Positions 17,136 to 27,023 of a DNA stretch of 64,000 bases are shown here, piece after piece. The translations under genes were made by a program, and so were the position numbers. The stretch spans positions 1,054,001 through 1,118,000 of the forward strand of contig NZ_CP042909.1 in the NCBI RefSeq assembly GCF_012317585.1, read 5' to 3'. How positions within the stretch are numbered: the stretch's first letter is position 1; the number at the start of each line of letters is the position of its first letter. This stretch comes from Thermosulfurimonas marina. Lineage in GTDB: Bacteria; Desulfobacterota; Thermodesulfobacteria; Thermodesulfobacteriales; Thermodesulfobacteriaceae. Under the pieces are notes generated by a model. It was not told the origin of the DNA. It made no database searches and saw only the letters and a list, made by a program, of their open reading frames with translations.

Positions 17136-18397
17136 CGCACCTCTCCTTCGACCAGGGTAAGGACCGCCCTTCCGCGCATCTCCCAACCCAGAAAGGGGGA
17201 GTTCTTGCTTTTGGAATGCAACTCCTCTTCGGTTACCACCCAGGGGAGATCGGGATCAATGAGGGTGACATCGGCCGGAGAGCCGGGCTTAAGGGTTCCC
17301 CCGGGGACTTTGAGGATTCTTGCCGGGGCGGTGGAAAGGAGTTCGGCAAAGCGTAAAGGGCTGAGGAGTCCCTCCCGTACCAGATTCAGGGTGAGGGGGA
17401 CCGCGGTCTCCAGCCCGAGGAGTCCGAAGGCTGCGGCCGGAAACTCCACCTCTTTTTCCAGGGGGCTGTGCGGAGCATGATCCGTGGCCACGGCGTCGAT
17501 GACCCCTTCGGCCAGGGCCTGACGCACGGCCTCCCGGTCGACCTCGGTCCGCAGAGGGGGGTTTACCTTGGCCTGGGTATTGTATTCCAGGACCGCTTCT
17601 TCGGTAAGGGTGAAGTAATGAGGGGCGGTTTCCGCGGTCACCGGAAGGCCCTCTTCTTTAGCCCGGCGGAGGATCTCCACGGAAAGGGCGGTAGAGACGT
17701 GGGCGATATGTACCGGAACTCCGGTGAGCGCCGCCAGACGTACCTCCCGGAAAATAGCCACCGCCTCGGCCTCGGCCGGAATGCCTTTCAGCCCCAGGCG
17801 GGCGGCCACCGGCCCCTCGTTTACCTGTCCCCCGGCCGAAAGTCCGGGGTCTTCCGCATGCGAGATCACCGGCAGATCAAAGCTTGCCGCATACTCCAGG
17901 GCCAGGCGCATAAGTCCAGAATCCGCCACCGGGCGGCCGTCATCTGAAAGGGCCACCGCCCCGGCCTCTTTGAGCTCTCCGAAGGGGGCCAGCTCTCGCC
18001 CCTCCTGGCCTTTAGAAATACAGGCCACAGGCCAGACCCGGGTCCGGCCCACCTCCCGGGCCCGGGAAAGGAGGTAACGGGTCACCTCCGGAGAGTCATT
18101 CGGAGGGCGGGTATTGGGCATGCAGGCTACGGCGGTAAAGCCACCGGCGGCGGCTGCCGTGGTTCCGGTTTCCAGGTCCTCCTTCCACTCCTCTCCGGGC
18201 TCCCGCAGATGGACATGGAGATCGATAAGACCCGGGAGAGCCCAAAGTCTTTGAGCCTCAAAGATTTCGCAATCGGAAGGAGGAGGGATCTCTCGATCCA
18301 GGGCCACAATCCGCCCTTCCTCGATCAAGAGGTCCCCTTCCAGATCGAGTCCCTGCGAGGGATCTAGGATCCGAGCCTTACGAATGAGAAGCCTCAT
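17120..18397 (-). CDS. pyrC: Dihydroorotase
   Basis: A 425-residue class I dihydroorotase, the third step of pyrimidine synthesis (carbamoyl-aspartate to dihydroorotate). Zinc and substrate motifs: DLHVHLREPGEEWKED (about 58-73), CMPNTRPPND, the later HAEDP and HIAHVST histidines, and ATDHAPHS with the catalytic aspartate. The ATG is overlapped by the end of two small membrane-protein reading frames (ATGA with the 95-codon frame), indicating coupled translation within the pyr operon. Confidence 0.96.
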   Translation of the reverse strand: MRLLIRKARILDPSQGLDLEGDLLIEEGRIVALDREIPPPSDCEIFEAQRLWALPGLIDLHVHLREPGEEWKEDLETGTTAAAAGGFTAVACMPNTRPPNDSPEVTRYLLSRAREVGRTRVWPVACISKGQEGRELAPFGELKEAGAVALSDDGRPVADSGLMRLALEYAASFDLPVISHAEDPGLSAGGQVNEGPVAARLGLKGIPAEAEAVAIFREVRLAALTGVPVHIAHVSTALSVEILRRAKEEGLPVTAETAPHYFTLTEEAVLEYNTQAKVNPPLRTEVDREAVRQALAEGVIDAVATDHAPHSPLEKEVEFPAAAFGLLGLETAVPLTLNLVREGLLSPLRFAELLSTAPARILKVPGGTLKPGSPADVTLIDPDLPWVVTEEELHSKSKNSPFLGWEMRGRAVLTLVEGEVRWRLR

Positions 18398-18491
18398 GAC
18401 CTCTGAGAGAGTGCCGATGCCAGATCCACACTCCTCCGGCTATGATTAGGGCCGTGGCCGTAAACATAAGCGCCATCTCCATGGGGCCCAT
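18378..18491 (-). CDS. 37-residue single-TM membrane mini-protein overlapping two genes
   Basis: This short frame lies +1 relative to the 95-codon frame at 18394. Its ATG (18491-18489) follows an excellent GGAGGGAAAA ribosome-binding site. The product has one hydrophobic helix (ALMFTATALIIAGGVWIW) and a basic, His-rich tail (HRHSLRGHEASHS). It overlaps the start of pyrC by 20 bases. A second 37-residue mini-protein with the same layout is at 55829-55942, again starting inside the last codons of a two-helix protein. The family is unknown to me. Alternatively, removing one A from a five-A run would fuse it to the upstream frame into one protein. Confidence 0.6.
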   Translation of the reverse strand: MGPMEMALMFTATALIIAGGVWIWHRHSLRGHEASHS

Positions 18492-18681
18492 TTTTCCCTC
18501 CGAGTTCAAGAAAATAGATTCCGGTTATTAAACATACTCCAAAGCTTAATTCCAGCAAAAAGGCCAATTCTCTGCTCATGAATTTTTGGGAGACTAGAGG
18601 AGTCAATATTCCCGTCACAAAAAGGGCCAGAGCCAGGTTGAGAAACCACTTCCCCATCTCCAAAAGGGTGCGAGATTTCAT
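18394..18681 (-). CDS. Small membrane protein between pyrB and pyrC
   Basis: The frame is 95 codons long and starts at an ATGA junction with pyrB. Residues 1-62 look real: MKSR, an amphipathic segment, and two hydrophobic stretches (about 14-31 and 39-58), resembling the small two-helix proteins grouped as DUF6722 (low-confidence resemblance). After residue 65 the sequence becomes Gly/His/Ser-rich and un-protein-like, just where the second mini-ORF (18491-18378) begins in another frame. The TGA overlaps the pyrC ATG. Either the tail is genuine read-through, or the natural stop near residue 65 has been lost. Confidence 0.6.
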   Translation of the reverse strand: MKSRTLLEMGKWFLNLALALFVTGILTPLVSQKFMSRELAFLLELSFGVCLITGIYFLELGGKNGPHGDGAYVYGHGPNHSRRSVDLASALSQRS

Positions 18682-19610
18682 GCTTCCGCAGCCTTAAGAA
18701 GCAGGAGCAGGAGGGCCATGCGCACGGCCACTCCGTTTTCCACCTGTTCCAGGATGACCTGTCCGGGAAAGTCCTCCAGCTCTGGAGCCAGTTCCACTCC
18801 CCAGTTGATGGGCCCGGGATGCATAAGGAGAGCCCCCTCTGCCGCCCGGGAAAGAACGCGGCGGTTAAGTCCGAAAAAGCGGGAGTATTCGTGCCAGCTG
18901 GGGAAAAGGGACCGGCCGTGGCGCTCCTTCTGTACCCGCAGGGCCATGACCACGTCTGCCCCCTCCACGGCCTCTTCCACCCGCCGGACCACCCGGGCCC
19001 CCAGAGCCTCCCTTTCCGGAGGGAGCATGGTCCCCGGGCCGGAGACCCAGACCTCGGCCCCCAGCTTGCGAAAGGCCAGGATGTCCGAATGAGCCACCCG
19101 ACTGTGCCGAATATCTCCGATGATGGCCACCTTGAGCCCCTGGAAATCTCCCTTTCTTTCCCAAACCGTAAGGAGATCCAGAAGGGCCTGGGTGGGATGT
19201 TCGTGAAAGCCGTCGCCGGCATTGATCACCGGGATTCCGATCTTGCGAGCTACAAAATGGGGAGCCCCGGAGGCCGGATGCCTGATGACCAGAAGGTCCG
19301 GCCCCATGGCCGCCACGTTTTTTATGGTATCCAGAAGATTTTCTCCTTTTTCCAGACTGCTCCCCCGGGCCGAAAAGTTCAGGACCTCGGCCGAAAGCAC
19401 CTTGGCCGCCCGCTCAAAAGAAAGGCGGGTCCGGGTGCTGGGTTCGAAAAAGAGGTGGGCCACCACCTTTCCCCGGAGAGTGGGGACCTTGGGAATGGGT
19501 CTCCGGAGCACTTCCTTGAGGTTGCGGGCGGTCTTAAGAACGGTCCAGAGGTCCTCCGGGGAAAGAGGACCGATCTCTAGGAGGTGGCGGTGCGGGAAAT
19601 CTACACCCAT
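18678..19610 (-). CDS. pyrB: Aspartate carbamoyltransferase catalytic subunit
   Basis: A 310-residue ATCase catalytic chain that commits carbamoyl phosphate and aspartate to pyrimidine synthesis. Motifs: FFEPSTRTRLSFE (carbamoyl-phosphate binding, about 53-65), KGENLLDT, VIRHPASGAPH, HEHPTQALLD and the C-terminal MHPGPINWGVELAPE. ATG 19610, preceded by AGGAGATGG, gives the normal length; the longer upstream frame runs antisense into dnaE. No regulatory PyrI subunit follows. First gene of the pyr/arg operon. Confidence 0.95.
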   Translation of the reverse strand: MGVDFPHRHLLEIGPLSPEDLWTVLKTARNLKEVLRRPIPKVPTLRGKVVAHLFFEPSTRTRLSFERAAKVLSAEVLNFSARGSSLEKGENLLDTIKNVAAMGPDLLVIRHPASGAPHFVARKIGIPVINAGDGFHEHPTQALLDLLTVWERKGDFQGLKVAIIGDIRHSRVAHSDILAFRKLGAEVWVSGPGTMLPPEREALGARVVRRVEEAVEGADVVMALRVQKERHGRSLFPSWHEYSRFFGLNRRVLSRAAEGALLMHPGPINWGVELAPELEDFPGQVILEQVENGVAVRMALLLLLLKAAEA

Positions 19611-19739
19611 GGTCCATCTCCTATTTAGCCGGAGAGGGGCCCTCGGGTCAAGCCTCAAGCAGCCGCGGAACAAGCCGGCCATTTTTCGGAAAAAATGGCC
19701 GCTCGCCCCCGGCGGCAAGGGAGATAAAATAGAAACACC

Positions 19740-22700
19740 ATGGCGGAGTTCGTCCATCTCCATCTCCATACCGAATGGAGTCTCCTTGACGGGGCCCTCC
19801 GGGTCTCGGATGTGGTCCGCAAGGCCATAGAATACAAGATGCCCGCGGTGGCCATCACCGATCACGGGAATCTTTTCGGAGTGATCCATTTCTATGAAAA
19901 GATGCGGGAGGCCGGGCTTAAGCCCCTTATCGGCTGCGAATTTTATGTCGCTCCGGGGTCTCGCTTTGAAAAGAAGGCCAAAAGTGCCCATGAGGCCGGC
20001 TATCACCTGGTCCTTCTTGCGGAAAACGAGATCGGCTACCGCAACCTCTGTAGGCTGGCCACCAAGGCCCATTTTGAGGGTTTTTACTGGAAGCCCCGGA
20101 TCGACAAGGAATTGCTAAAAGAGCACCACGAAGGTCTCCTGGCCCTCACGGCCTGTCTCCACGGAGAAGTGCCGGCGGCCATCCTTTCCGGAAACCTGGA
20201 TCGGGCCCGGGAGCTCATCGAGACTTATAGCGCTATCTTTCCCGGACGGTTTTACCTAGAGATCCAGGAAAACGGGCTGGCCGACCAGCGCCGGGTCAAT
20301 GAGGTCCTCTTGGAGATGGGCGAAAGCCTGGGACTTCCGGTGGTGGCCACCAACGACTGCCATTTCCTTTCTCCGGAGGACGCCTTCGTGCACGAGGTCC
20401 TCCTCTGCATCCAGACCGGAAAGACCCTGAACGATCCCAACCGCTTTCGTTTTGAGACCGACCAGGTCTACTTTGCCTCCCCGGAGGAGATGGCCGCCCG
20501 TTTTCGGGACTATCCTCCGGAGGTCCTCACGCGCACCCTGGAAATTGCCGAAAGGATCCATCTGGAACTTCCGCTCGGGGAACACCATTTTCCGGTCTAT
20601 CCCCTTCCGCAGGGCAAGACTTACGAGGAGGTCTTTGAAGAGGCCGCCCGGCGAGGTCTTGAGGAGCGACTGGCCGAACTCAAGGCCGGCCCGGGGCTTG
20701 CGGCCCCGGAGGCCGAATATCGCGAGCGCCTGGATTACGAGATCGAGGTCATCACGAAGAAGGGCTTTGCCAGCTACTTTTTGATCGTGGCCGATTTTAT
20801 CGCCTGGGCCCGCCGGCACGGGATCCCGGTAGGGCCGGGCCGAGGCTCGGCGGCGGGAAGTCTGGTGGCCTACGCCATGCGCATTACCAACCTGGACCCC
20901 CTGCGCTACGGACTCCTTTTCGAGCGGTTTTTAAATGCCGAGCGGGCCAGTCTTCCGGACATCGACGTGGATTTCTGCATGCAGCGGCGGGATGAGGTCA
21001 TTGAGTATGTCCGGGAAAAATATGGCGGGCAGGAATACGTGGCCCAGATTGCCACCTTCGGGCAGCTCAAGGCCCGGGCCGTAGTGCGGGATGTGGGCCG
21101 GGCCCTGGGCTTTAAGCCCAAGGAGATCGACCCCATCGCCAAGCTCATCCCCGAAGGCCCCAACGTAAAGCTGGAAGAGGCCTTGAGTGCGGAACCGCGG
21201 CTCAGGGAGCTGGCCGAAAAGGACGAACGGGTGGCCCGGCTTTTTGCCATCGCCCGGGCGCTGGAGGGTCTGCCCCGCCATTCCTCCACCCATGCCGCAG
21301 GGGTGGTCATCGCCGACCGTCCTCTCACCGATTACCTCCCTCTGATGAAAGGCGAGCACGGGGAGATCATCACCCAATTCGACATGAAGGCCGTAGAGAA
21401 GATCGGCCTCATCAAGTTCGACTTTCTGGGGCTCAAGACCCTCACCATTCTGGATCAGGCGGTGAAACTGGTCCGCGAACACTATGGAAAGGAGATAGAT
21501 CTCGACCATCTTCCCCTGGATGACGAGAAAACCTTTGAGCTCCTGCGAAGGGCGGACACCGACGGGGTCTTCCAGCTGGAATCTTCGGGGATGAAGGATC
21601 TTCTGCGCCGCCTGCAGCCCACGGACTTCAACGACCTTATTGCCGTGCTGGCCCTTTACCGACCGGGCCCCCTGGAGTCCGGAATGGTGGAGCAGTACAT
21701 CGAGGTCAAGCACGGTCGCCGCAAGCCCGACTATCTTCATCCCAAGCTTGAGCCCATCCTGCGCGAGACTTACGGGGTGATCCTCTATCAAGAGCAGGTG
21801 ATGAAGATCGCCCAGGAGCTTGCGGGCTACACCCTGGGCGAGGCGGATATCCTGCGCAAGGCCATGGGGAAGAAGATCCCGGAGGTCATGGCCCAACAGC
21901 GGGCCCGTTTTGTATCCGGGGCCGTGGAGCGAGGTATTCCGAGAGAGCTTGCCGAACATATCTTTGACCTTATGGAGAAGTTTGCCGGCTACGGCTTCAA
22001 CAAGAGTCATTCCGCGGCTTACGCCTTGGTGGCTTATCAGACGGCCTATCTCAAGGCCCACTACCCCCTCTGTTATATGGCCGCCCTTCTTTCCTACGAA
22101 ATGGGCAAGGCCGAGGAGGTCATGAAGTATGTGGCGGTGTGCCGGAAGATGGGGATCGAGGTGCGCCCTCCGGATGTGAACGCCAGCGGAGTGGCCTTTA
22201 CCATCGAAGGAGAAGCCCTGCGTTACGGCCTTGCAGCCATAAAGAATGTGGGGGCCGGGGCGGTGGAAGAGATCGTGGCCGAACGCGAGGAGAAGGGCCC
22301 CTTCCGGTCCCTGGCGGATTTCTGTGTGCGGGTGGATCCCGGAAAGGTCAATCGCCGGGTGCTCGAGGCCCTGATCAAGGCCGGGGCCTTTGACCGTCTG
22401 GAGCCCAACCGGGCCAAGCTCTTAGAGAATCTGGAAGCGGTAATGGATTGGGCCCAGAAGGAACGCGAGGCCCGGGCCCGGGGCCAGATTTCCATCTTCG
22501 ATTTAAATAAAGAGAGGTCTTCGGGAGAAGGGCCGGTGCTCCAGGAGGTCCCGGACTGGTCCCCGGAGGAGCGCCTCTTTCGGGAGCGCGAGGCCTTGGG
22601 TTTTTACCTTACCGGGCATCCCCTTTCGGCCTTCAGGGACTGGCTTTCGGTGATCACCCCTTACAGCATTTCCAATCTCCGGGAGGCCCCGGAGGGACGA

Positions 22701-23201
22701 AAGATCCTGGTGGGGGCCGCCTTGGGGACTATCAAGACCAAGACCACCCGCCGCGGAGAGAAGATGGCCTTCGTACAGCTTGAAGATGGAGAATCCGTGG
22801 TGGAGGCCCTGGTCTTTCCGGAGGTTTACGCCCGGGCCCTTTCCTTCCTGGAGGAGGGCCGGTTGGTCCTGGCCCGGGGCACGGTAGAAAAGGCCACGGA
22901 GGAGGTGCGCCTCCTGGTGGAGGATCTGCGGCCCCTTTCGCAGGCCGCCGAGGCCCTTTCCGGAAGATTGGTCTTGACTCTGGACGCCGAAGGCCTGGAC
23001 CGCCGGCCTCTGGAGACCCTACGCGAACTCTTGTCCCAGGCCCACGGCCCCTGCGAGGTCCAGCTGGAACTCCGTTTCCCCGAAGGAGTGGTGCGGGTGG
23101 ATCTCAACGGGACCTTACGGGTCAAAGTCTCTCCGGAGCTGGTGCGGGAGACCCGGAGATTTCTGGGGGAGAAACTGGTAGCCCTGAGGCTTGAGGCCTA
23201 G
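19740..23201 (+). CDS. dnaE: DNA polymerase III alpha subunit
   Basis: A 1153-residue C-family replicative polymerase. The N-terminal PHP domain keeps metal-binding residues (HLHTEWSLLDGALRV, ITDHGN). The palm has GPGRGSAAGSLVAYAM (about 365-380) and the catalytic PDIDVDF (about 406-412); the finger region has the RPGPLESGM and GYGFNKSHSAAYA motifs. Tandem HhH and OB-fold segments (about 980-1070) precede the C-terminal tau-binding region. Length and order match standard DnaE1. Its TAG and the TAG of convergent glyS share the palindrome CTAG. Confidence 0.97.
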   Translation: MAEFVHLHLHTEWSLLDGALRVSDVVRKAIEYKMPAVAITDHGNLFGVIHFYEKMREAGLKPLIGCEFYVAPGSRFEKKAKSAHEAGYHLVLLAENEIGYRNLCRLATKAHFEGFYWKPRIDKELLKEHHEGLLALTACLHGEVPAAILSGNLDRARELIETYSAIFPGRFYLEIQENGLADQRRVNEVLLEMGESLGLPVVATNDCHFLSPEDAFVHEVLLCIQTGKTLNDPNRFRFETDQVYFASPEEMAARFRDYPPEVLTRTLEIAERIHLELPLGEHHFPVYPLPQGKTYEEVFEEAARRGLEERLAELKAGPGLAAPEAEYRERLDYEIEVITKKGFASYFLIVADFIAWARRHGIPVGPGRGSAAGSLVAYAMRITNLDPLRYGLLFERFLNAERASLPDIDVDFCMQRRDEVIEYVREKYGGQEYVAQIATFGQLKARAVVRDVGRALGFKPKEIDPIAKLIPEGPNVKLEEALSAEPRLRELAEKDERVARLFAIARALEGLPRHSSTHAAGVVIADRPLTDYLPLMKGEHGEIITQFDMKAVEKIGLIKFDFLGLKTLTILDQAVKLVREHYGKEIDLDHLPLDDEKTFELLRRADTDGVFQLESSGMKDLLRRLQPTDFNDLIAVLALYRPGPLESGMVEQYIEVKHGRRKPDYLHPKLEPILRETYGVILYQEQVMKIAQELAGYTLGEADILRKAMGKKIPEVMAQQRARFVSGAVERGIPRELAEHIFDLMEKFAGYGFNKSHSAAYALVAYQTAYLKAHYPLCYMAALLSYEMGKAEEVMKYVAVCRKMGIEVRPPDVNASGVAFTIEGEALRYGLAAIKNVGAGAVEEIVAEREEKGPFRSLADFCVRVDPGKVNRRVLEALIKAGAFDRLEPNRAKLLENLEAVMDWAQKEREARARGQISIFDLNKERSSGEGPVLQEVPDWSPEERLFREREALGFYLTGHPLSAFRDWLSVITPYSISNLREAPEGRKILVGAALGTIKTKTTRRGEKMAFVQLEDGESVVEALVFPEVYARALSFLEEGRLVLARGTVEKATEEVRLLVEDLRPLSQAAEALSGRLVLTLDAEGLDRRPLETLRELLSQAHGPCEVQLELRFPEGVVRVDLNGTLRVKVSPELVRETRRFLGEKLVALRLEA

Positions 23202-25288
23202 CGGGTATATTCCGAAAGATCGAGCTCTGAAAGGTCGGCCACCTTCAGGAAGTCTTCCGCAATGCTCTGCAGAAGCCCTAGGCGATTTTTTCGCCGGGCC
23301 TCGTCTTTTACCATGACGAAGACCTCGTCGAAGAAGCGGTCGATGGGGTCCTTGAGTCGGGTGAAAAGGAGGAGGGCCTCCTGATAGCGCCTTTCGGAAA
23401 GGAGGGGCGCAAGTTCGGCCTTTACCTCTTGGAGGACCTGGTAGAGGACCCGTTCTTCCTTTTTTTCGAAAAGGCCTTCATCCACAGAGTATCTTTCCGC
23501 CAGTCCCCGGACCATGTTCATGACCCGTTTGAAGGCCACCGCCAGGGCGGCGAATTCAGGCCTCTGGCGCACGGCGTGCAGGGCCGCCAGGCGCCGATGG
23601 GCCTCCAGGGGATCGTCGGCCCCTACCCGGATCACCGCCCGGACTTCGTCTAACGGAAACCCCTCGGCCAGAAATTCCCCCTCCAGGCGCCGGGCCAGAA
23701 ACTCCAGGATCTCGGAAAGGACCTCATCCTGGGGACGCTTCAGGAAGCCCTGATTTTTGAGGAGCCAGAGGGTGAAGGTGAAAAGTTCCCGCAGGGAGAG
23801 GGAAAGTTCGTTCCGCAAAAGGGTCTTGAGCAACCCGTAAGCGGCCCGACGCAGGCCGTAAGGATCAGCCGCCCCGGTGGGTCGTTCCCCGATCCCGAAA
23901 AAGGCCGCCAGGTGATCCGCCTTGTCCGCAAGGGAAAGTACGATTCCGCAAGGACTTAGGGCCACCCTTTCTTCAGCCCCTCGGGGAAGGTACTGTTCGG
24001 CCAGGGCCTCGGCCACCTCCGGGGGCTTCCCGGCGGAAAGGGCGTAGATACGGCCCATCTCCCCCTGAAGAGAAGGAAACTCCCCTACCACCTCGCTCAC
24101 CAGGTCGGCTTTAGCCAGTTCTGCCGCCTGCACGGCAAAGGCCTTCACCTCCGGAAAGAGCCTTTCGGCAAGATACCCGCAAAGGGCCTTTAAGCGCTCG
24201 GTCTTTTCCAAAAGGGTGCCCAGGGCTGCATGATAGACCACCCCGGAGAGTTCCCGCACCCTTTCGGAAAGAGGAATCTCCAGATCCCGTTGGTAATAAA
24301 AGCGGGCGTCCTCCAGCCGGGCCCGGAGGACCCTCTCGTGTCCGGCCCGCAGGATCTCCGGATTTCGGGGCCGGTTGTTATTTACCGCCACAAAGGCCGG
24401 AAGGAGTCGGCCCTTACCGTCGCGCACCGCAAAATAACGCTGATGCTCCCGCATGGCGGTGATGAGAAGGGGCTCGGGAAGCTCCAAATATTCCTCGGGA
24501 AAGGTCCCGGAAAGGGCAAAGGGGAATTCCACCAGATGGGCGTTTTCGGAAAGGAGTTCCGGATCCTCCTCTGGACGCCCTCCGGCCTCCTCGGCGGCCC
24601 GGAGGACCTCCCGGCGGGTGGCCTCGAGGCGCTCTCCCGGGTCCACCAGAACGAAGGCCTCCCTCAGGGCCGAAAGATAATGGTTGAAGTCGCGGACCTC
24701 CAGGGCCTTCGGGGCCAGAAAGCGGTGTCCGTAGGTGACCCGGCTGCTTTTTACCCCGGCCACCTCAAGAGGTACTACTTCATCCCCGAAAAGGGCGAGC
24801 AGCCAGCGGATGGGCCGGGCAAAGGTGAAGTCGTGGTTTCCCCAGCGCATGCGCTTGGGAAAATGGATCCTGGCCAGCAGGGTGCGCAGGATCTCCGGGA
24901 GGATTTCCGTGGTCCTGCGGCCGGCAAGGAGCTTTTCCACCGCCAGATATTCCCCTTTGGGAGTTTTCTTGACCCGGACTTCCGAAAGACCCACCCCCTG
25001 CTTGCGGGCAAAACCCAGGGCCGCCGCGGTGGGCTGGCCCTTTTCGTCAAAGGCCACCCGTTTGGGAGGCCCCAGGATTTCTTCCCGGCGGTCAGGCTGT
25101 TTTTCCGAAAGATCCTTTACGTAGAGGGTAAGACGGCGTGGAGTCCCCAGGGTGCGGATCTCCGCAAATTCCAGGGCGGCCTCGGAGAAAAGACCCCGGG
25201 CCTCCTCGGAGAGACTTTTAAGAGCGGGTTCGAGAAAACGGGCCGGCAGTTCCTCACAGCCGATCTCAAAGAGAAGATCCCGGGCCAT
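23198..25288 (-). CDS. glyS: Glycyl-tRNA synthetase beta subunit
   Basis: A 696-residue GlyS. With GlyQ it forms the alpha2beta2 bacterial GlyRS; the beta chain binds tRNA and holds the HD-like and C-terminal anticodon-binding domains. Typical segments are LLFEIGCEELPARFLEPALK at the N-terminus, FPKRMRWGNHDFTFARPIRWLLALFG, and REHQRYFAVRDGKGRLLPAFVAVNN. The ATG directly abuts the glyQ stop with no intervening base, so translation is probably coupled. Confidence 0.96.
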   Translation of the reverse strand: MARDLLFEIGCEELPARFLEPALKSLSEEARGLFSEAALEFAEIRTLGTPRRLTLYVKDLSEKQPDRREEILGPPKRVAFDEKGQPTAAALGFARKQGVGLSEVRVKKTPKGEYLAVEKLLAGRRTTEILPEILRTLLARIHFPKRMRWGNHDFTFARPIRWLLALFGDEVVPLEVAGVKSSRVTYGHRFLAPKALEVRDFNHYLSALREAFVLVDPGERLEATRREVLRAAEEAGGRPEEDPELLSENAHLVEFPFALSGTFPEEYLELPEPLLITAMREHQRYFAVRDGKGRLLPAFVAVNNNRPRNPEILRAGHERVLRARLEDARFYYQRDLEIPLSERVRELSGVVYHAALGTLLEKTERLKALCGYLAERLFPEVKAFAVQAAELAKADLVSEVVGEFPSLQGEMGRIYALSAGKPPEVAEALAEQYLPRGAEERVALSPCGIVLSLADKADHLAAFFGIGERPTGAADPYGLRRAAYGLLKTLLRNELSLSLRELFTFTLWLLKNQGFLKRPQDEVLSEILEFLARRLEGEFLAEGFPLDEVRAVIRVGADDPLEAHRRLAALHAVRQRPEFAALAVAFKRVMNMVRGLAERYSVDEGLFEKKEERVLYQVLQEVKAELAPLLSERRYQEALLLFTRLKDPIDRFFDEVFVMVKDEARRKNRLGLLQSIAEDFLKVADLSELDLSEYTR

Positions 25289-26146
25289 CTACGCCTCCTC
25301 CGTCCCCTTCTGTGAGGCCAGCCAGACCTCGGCGCTCTTTTTGGCCAGGGTCCGTACCCGGGCGATGTAGGCCGTGCGCTCGGCCACGGAAATAGCCCCG
25401 CGGGCCTCAAGGAGATTAAAGAGATGGGAACACTTGATGGTGCAATCGTAGCCCGGAAGGACCAGCCCTAAATCGAGAAGCCTCAACCCTTCTTTTTCGT
25501 AACGGTCGAAAAGTTCCCGGAGCATCTCCGTGTCGGCTTCGTCGAAGTTATAAATGGAATACTCCACCTCGGCCCGGTGGAAGAGGTCCCCGTAGGTAAG
25601 TTTTTCGTTCCAGCGCAGGGCAAAGACATTTTCTACCCCTTGGAGGAACATGGCCAGGCGCTCCAGACCGTAGGTAATCTCCACGGTGACCGGACGGCAC
25701 TCTATTCCTCCCACCTGCTGGAAATAGGTAAATTGAGTAATCTCCATGCCGTCGAGCCAGACCTCCCAGCCCAGCCCCCAGGCCCCCAGGGTGGGGCTTT
25801 CCCAGTCGTCCTCCACGAAACGGATGTCGTGGTCCGCCGGATCTATTCCTAGAGAGGAAAGGCTTTCGAGATAGATTTCCTGGATGTTTTCCGGAGAGGG
25901 TTTAATGACCACCTGGTACTGAAAGTAGTGCTGGAGGCGGTTGGGGTTTTCCCCGTAACGGCCGTCGGTGGGCCGGCGACAGGGTTCGGGATAGGCCGCG
26001 GCCCAGGGCTCCGGCCCCAGGGCCCGCAAAAAAGTCGCCCAATGAAAGGTCCCGGCCCCCACCTCCATGTCATAGGGCTGGAGGATGGCGCAACCCTGCC
26101 TGGCCCAGAACTCGTTGAGTCGGGCGATAAGGTCCTGAAAATACAC
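25289..26146 (-). CDS. glyQ: Glycyl-tRNA synthetase alpha subunit
   Basis: A 285-residue GlyQ, the class II catalytic subunit that activates glycine. It shows [36 protein letters not shown] at the N-terminus, then [23 protein letters not shown] and the active-site [24 protein letters not shown]. It starts with GTG at 26146, preceded by GGAGGGGA. Lead gene of the glyQS operon, divergent from trmJ. Confidence 0.96.
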   Translation of the reverse strand: MYFQDLIARLNEFWARQGCAILQPYDMEVGAGTFHWATFLRALGPEPWAAAYPEPCRRPTDGRYGENPNRLQHYFQYQVVIKPSPENIQEIYLESLSSLGIDPADHDIRFVEDDWESPTLGAWGLGWEVWLDGMEITQFTYFQQVGGIECRPVTVEITYGLERLAMFLQGVENVFALRWNEKLTYGDLFHRAEVEYSIYNFDEADTEMLRELFDRYEKEGLRLLDLGLVLPGYDCTIKCSHLFNLLEARGAISVAERTAYIARVRTLAKKSAEVWLASQKGTEEA

Positions 26147-26240
26147 GACTCCCCTCCTTGCGCCTATCTCCTATAACACGTCCTTTTTGAAAGAGAAAGA
26201 CCGTGATAGAAGAGGGATTTCCGGATATCCTGAGAGGGCC

Positions 26241-27023
26241 ATGCAGGTAAGAGTAAAGACCAAGAAGCTACGCACCCGGCTGGAGAATCTGGCCGTGGTC
26301 CTGGTGGACACCCTTTATCCGGAGAATATCGGTTCCGCGGCCCGGGCCTGTGCCAACTTCGGGGTCTCGCAACTCATCCTGGTTCGCCCCCGGGATCTCA
26401 CCCCGGAGAAGATGCGGGCCATGGCCACCCGCAGCGGGCTCCCTATCTTGGAGAAGATGCGCATTTATGAGGACCTGGTCTCTGCCCTTTCCGACTTCAA
26501 TTACGTGGTGGGGACCACGGCTCGACTGGGCAAACAGCGCAAGGTCTATGAGACGGTGCGCGAGATCGTGCCGCGGATCGTGGATCTTTCCCAGGAAAAC
26601 CGGGTGGCCTTTCTTTTCGGAAACGAAAAGTGGGGGCTCACCAACGAAGACCTTTATCATTGCCACACGGTGGTCACCATCCCCACCACCGAGGCCGCAA
26701 GCCTCAACGTGGCCCAGGCGGTGGTCATCGTGCTTTACGAGATGTTCTGTGCCTCGGCGGAGGTGGAACTCCCCAAGCCCCGCCTGGCCACGGTAAAGGA
26801 ACTGGAGATCATGTACGAGATCATCCGGGAGACCCTCAAGCGCATTGATTACATTCCTCACGAAAACGAGACCCTCTGGATGACCACCATCCGGCGTTTT
26901 CTCTCGCGACTGGATCTTACGGCCCAGGAGGTGCGGGTCATCCAGGGCTTTTGCAAACAGCTCCTCTGGGCTCTGGAGCACCGTCCGTCAAAGACCTCAG
27001 GACCTTCGGCGAAGCAGGGTTAG
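26241..27023 (+). CDS. trmJ: TrmH-family SPOUT tRNA methyltransferase (TrmJ-type)
   Basis: A 260-residue knotted SPOUT methyltransferase. Family motifs: LVDTLYPENIGSAARACANFG (about 20-40), FLFGNEKWGLTNEDL (about 125) and IPTTEAASLNVAQAVVIVLYE (the AdoMet-binding knot). TrmJ enzymes 2'-O-methylate residue 32 of tRNAs; the C-terminal ~85 residues are the helical extension typical of this subgroup. ATG 26241 with GAGAGGG upstream is preferred to an ATG 54 bases earlier, which adds a non-conserved basic segment. Its 3' end overlaps the next, convergent gene by 27 bases. Confidence 0.85.
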   Translation: MQVRVKTKKLRTRLENLAVVLVDTLYPENIGSAARACANFGVSQLILVRPRDLTPEKMRAMATRSGLPILEKMRIYEDLVSALSDFNYVVGTTARLGKQRKVYETVREIVPRIVDLSQENRVAFLFGNEKWGLTNEDLYHCHTVVTIPTTEAASLNVAQAVVIVLYEMFCASAEVELPKPRLATVKELEIMYEIIRETLKRIDYIPHENETLWMTTIRRFLSRLDLTAQEVRVIQGFCKQLLWALEHRPSKTSGPSAKQG

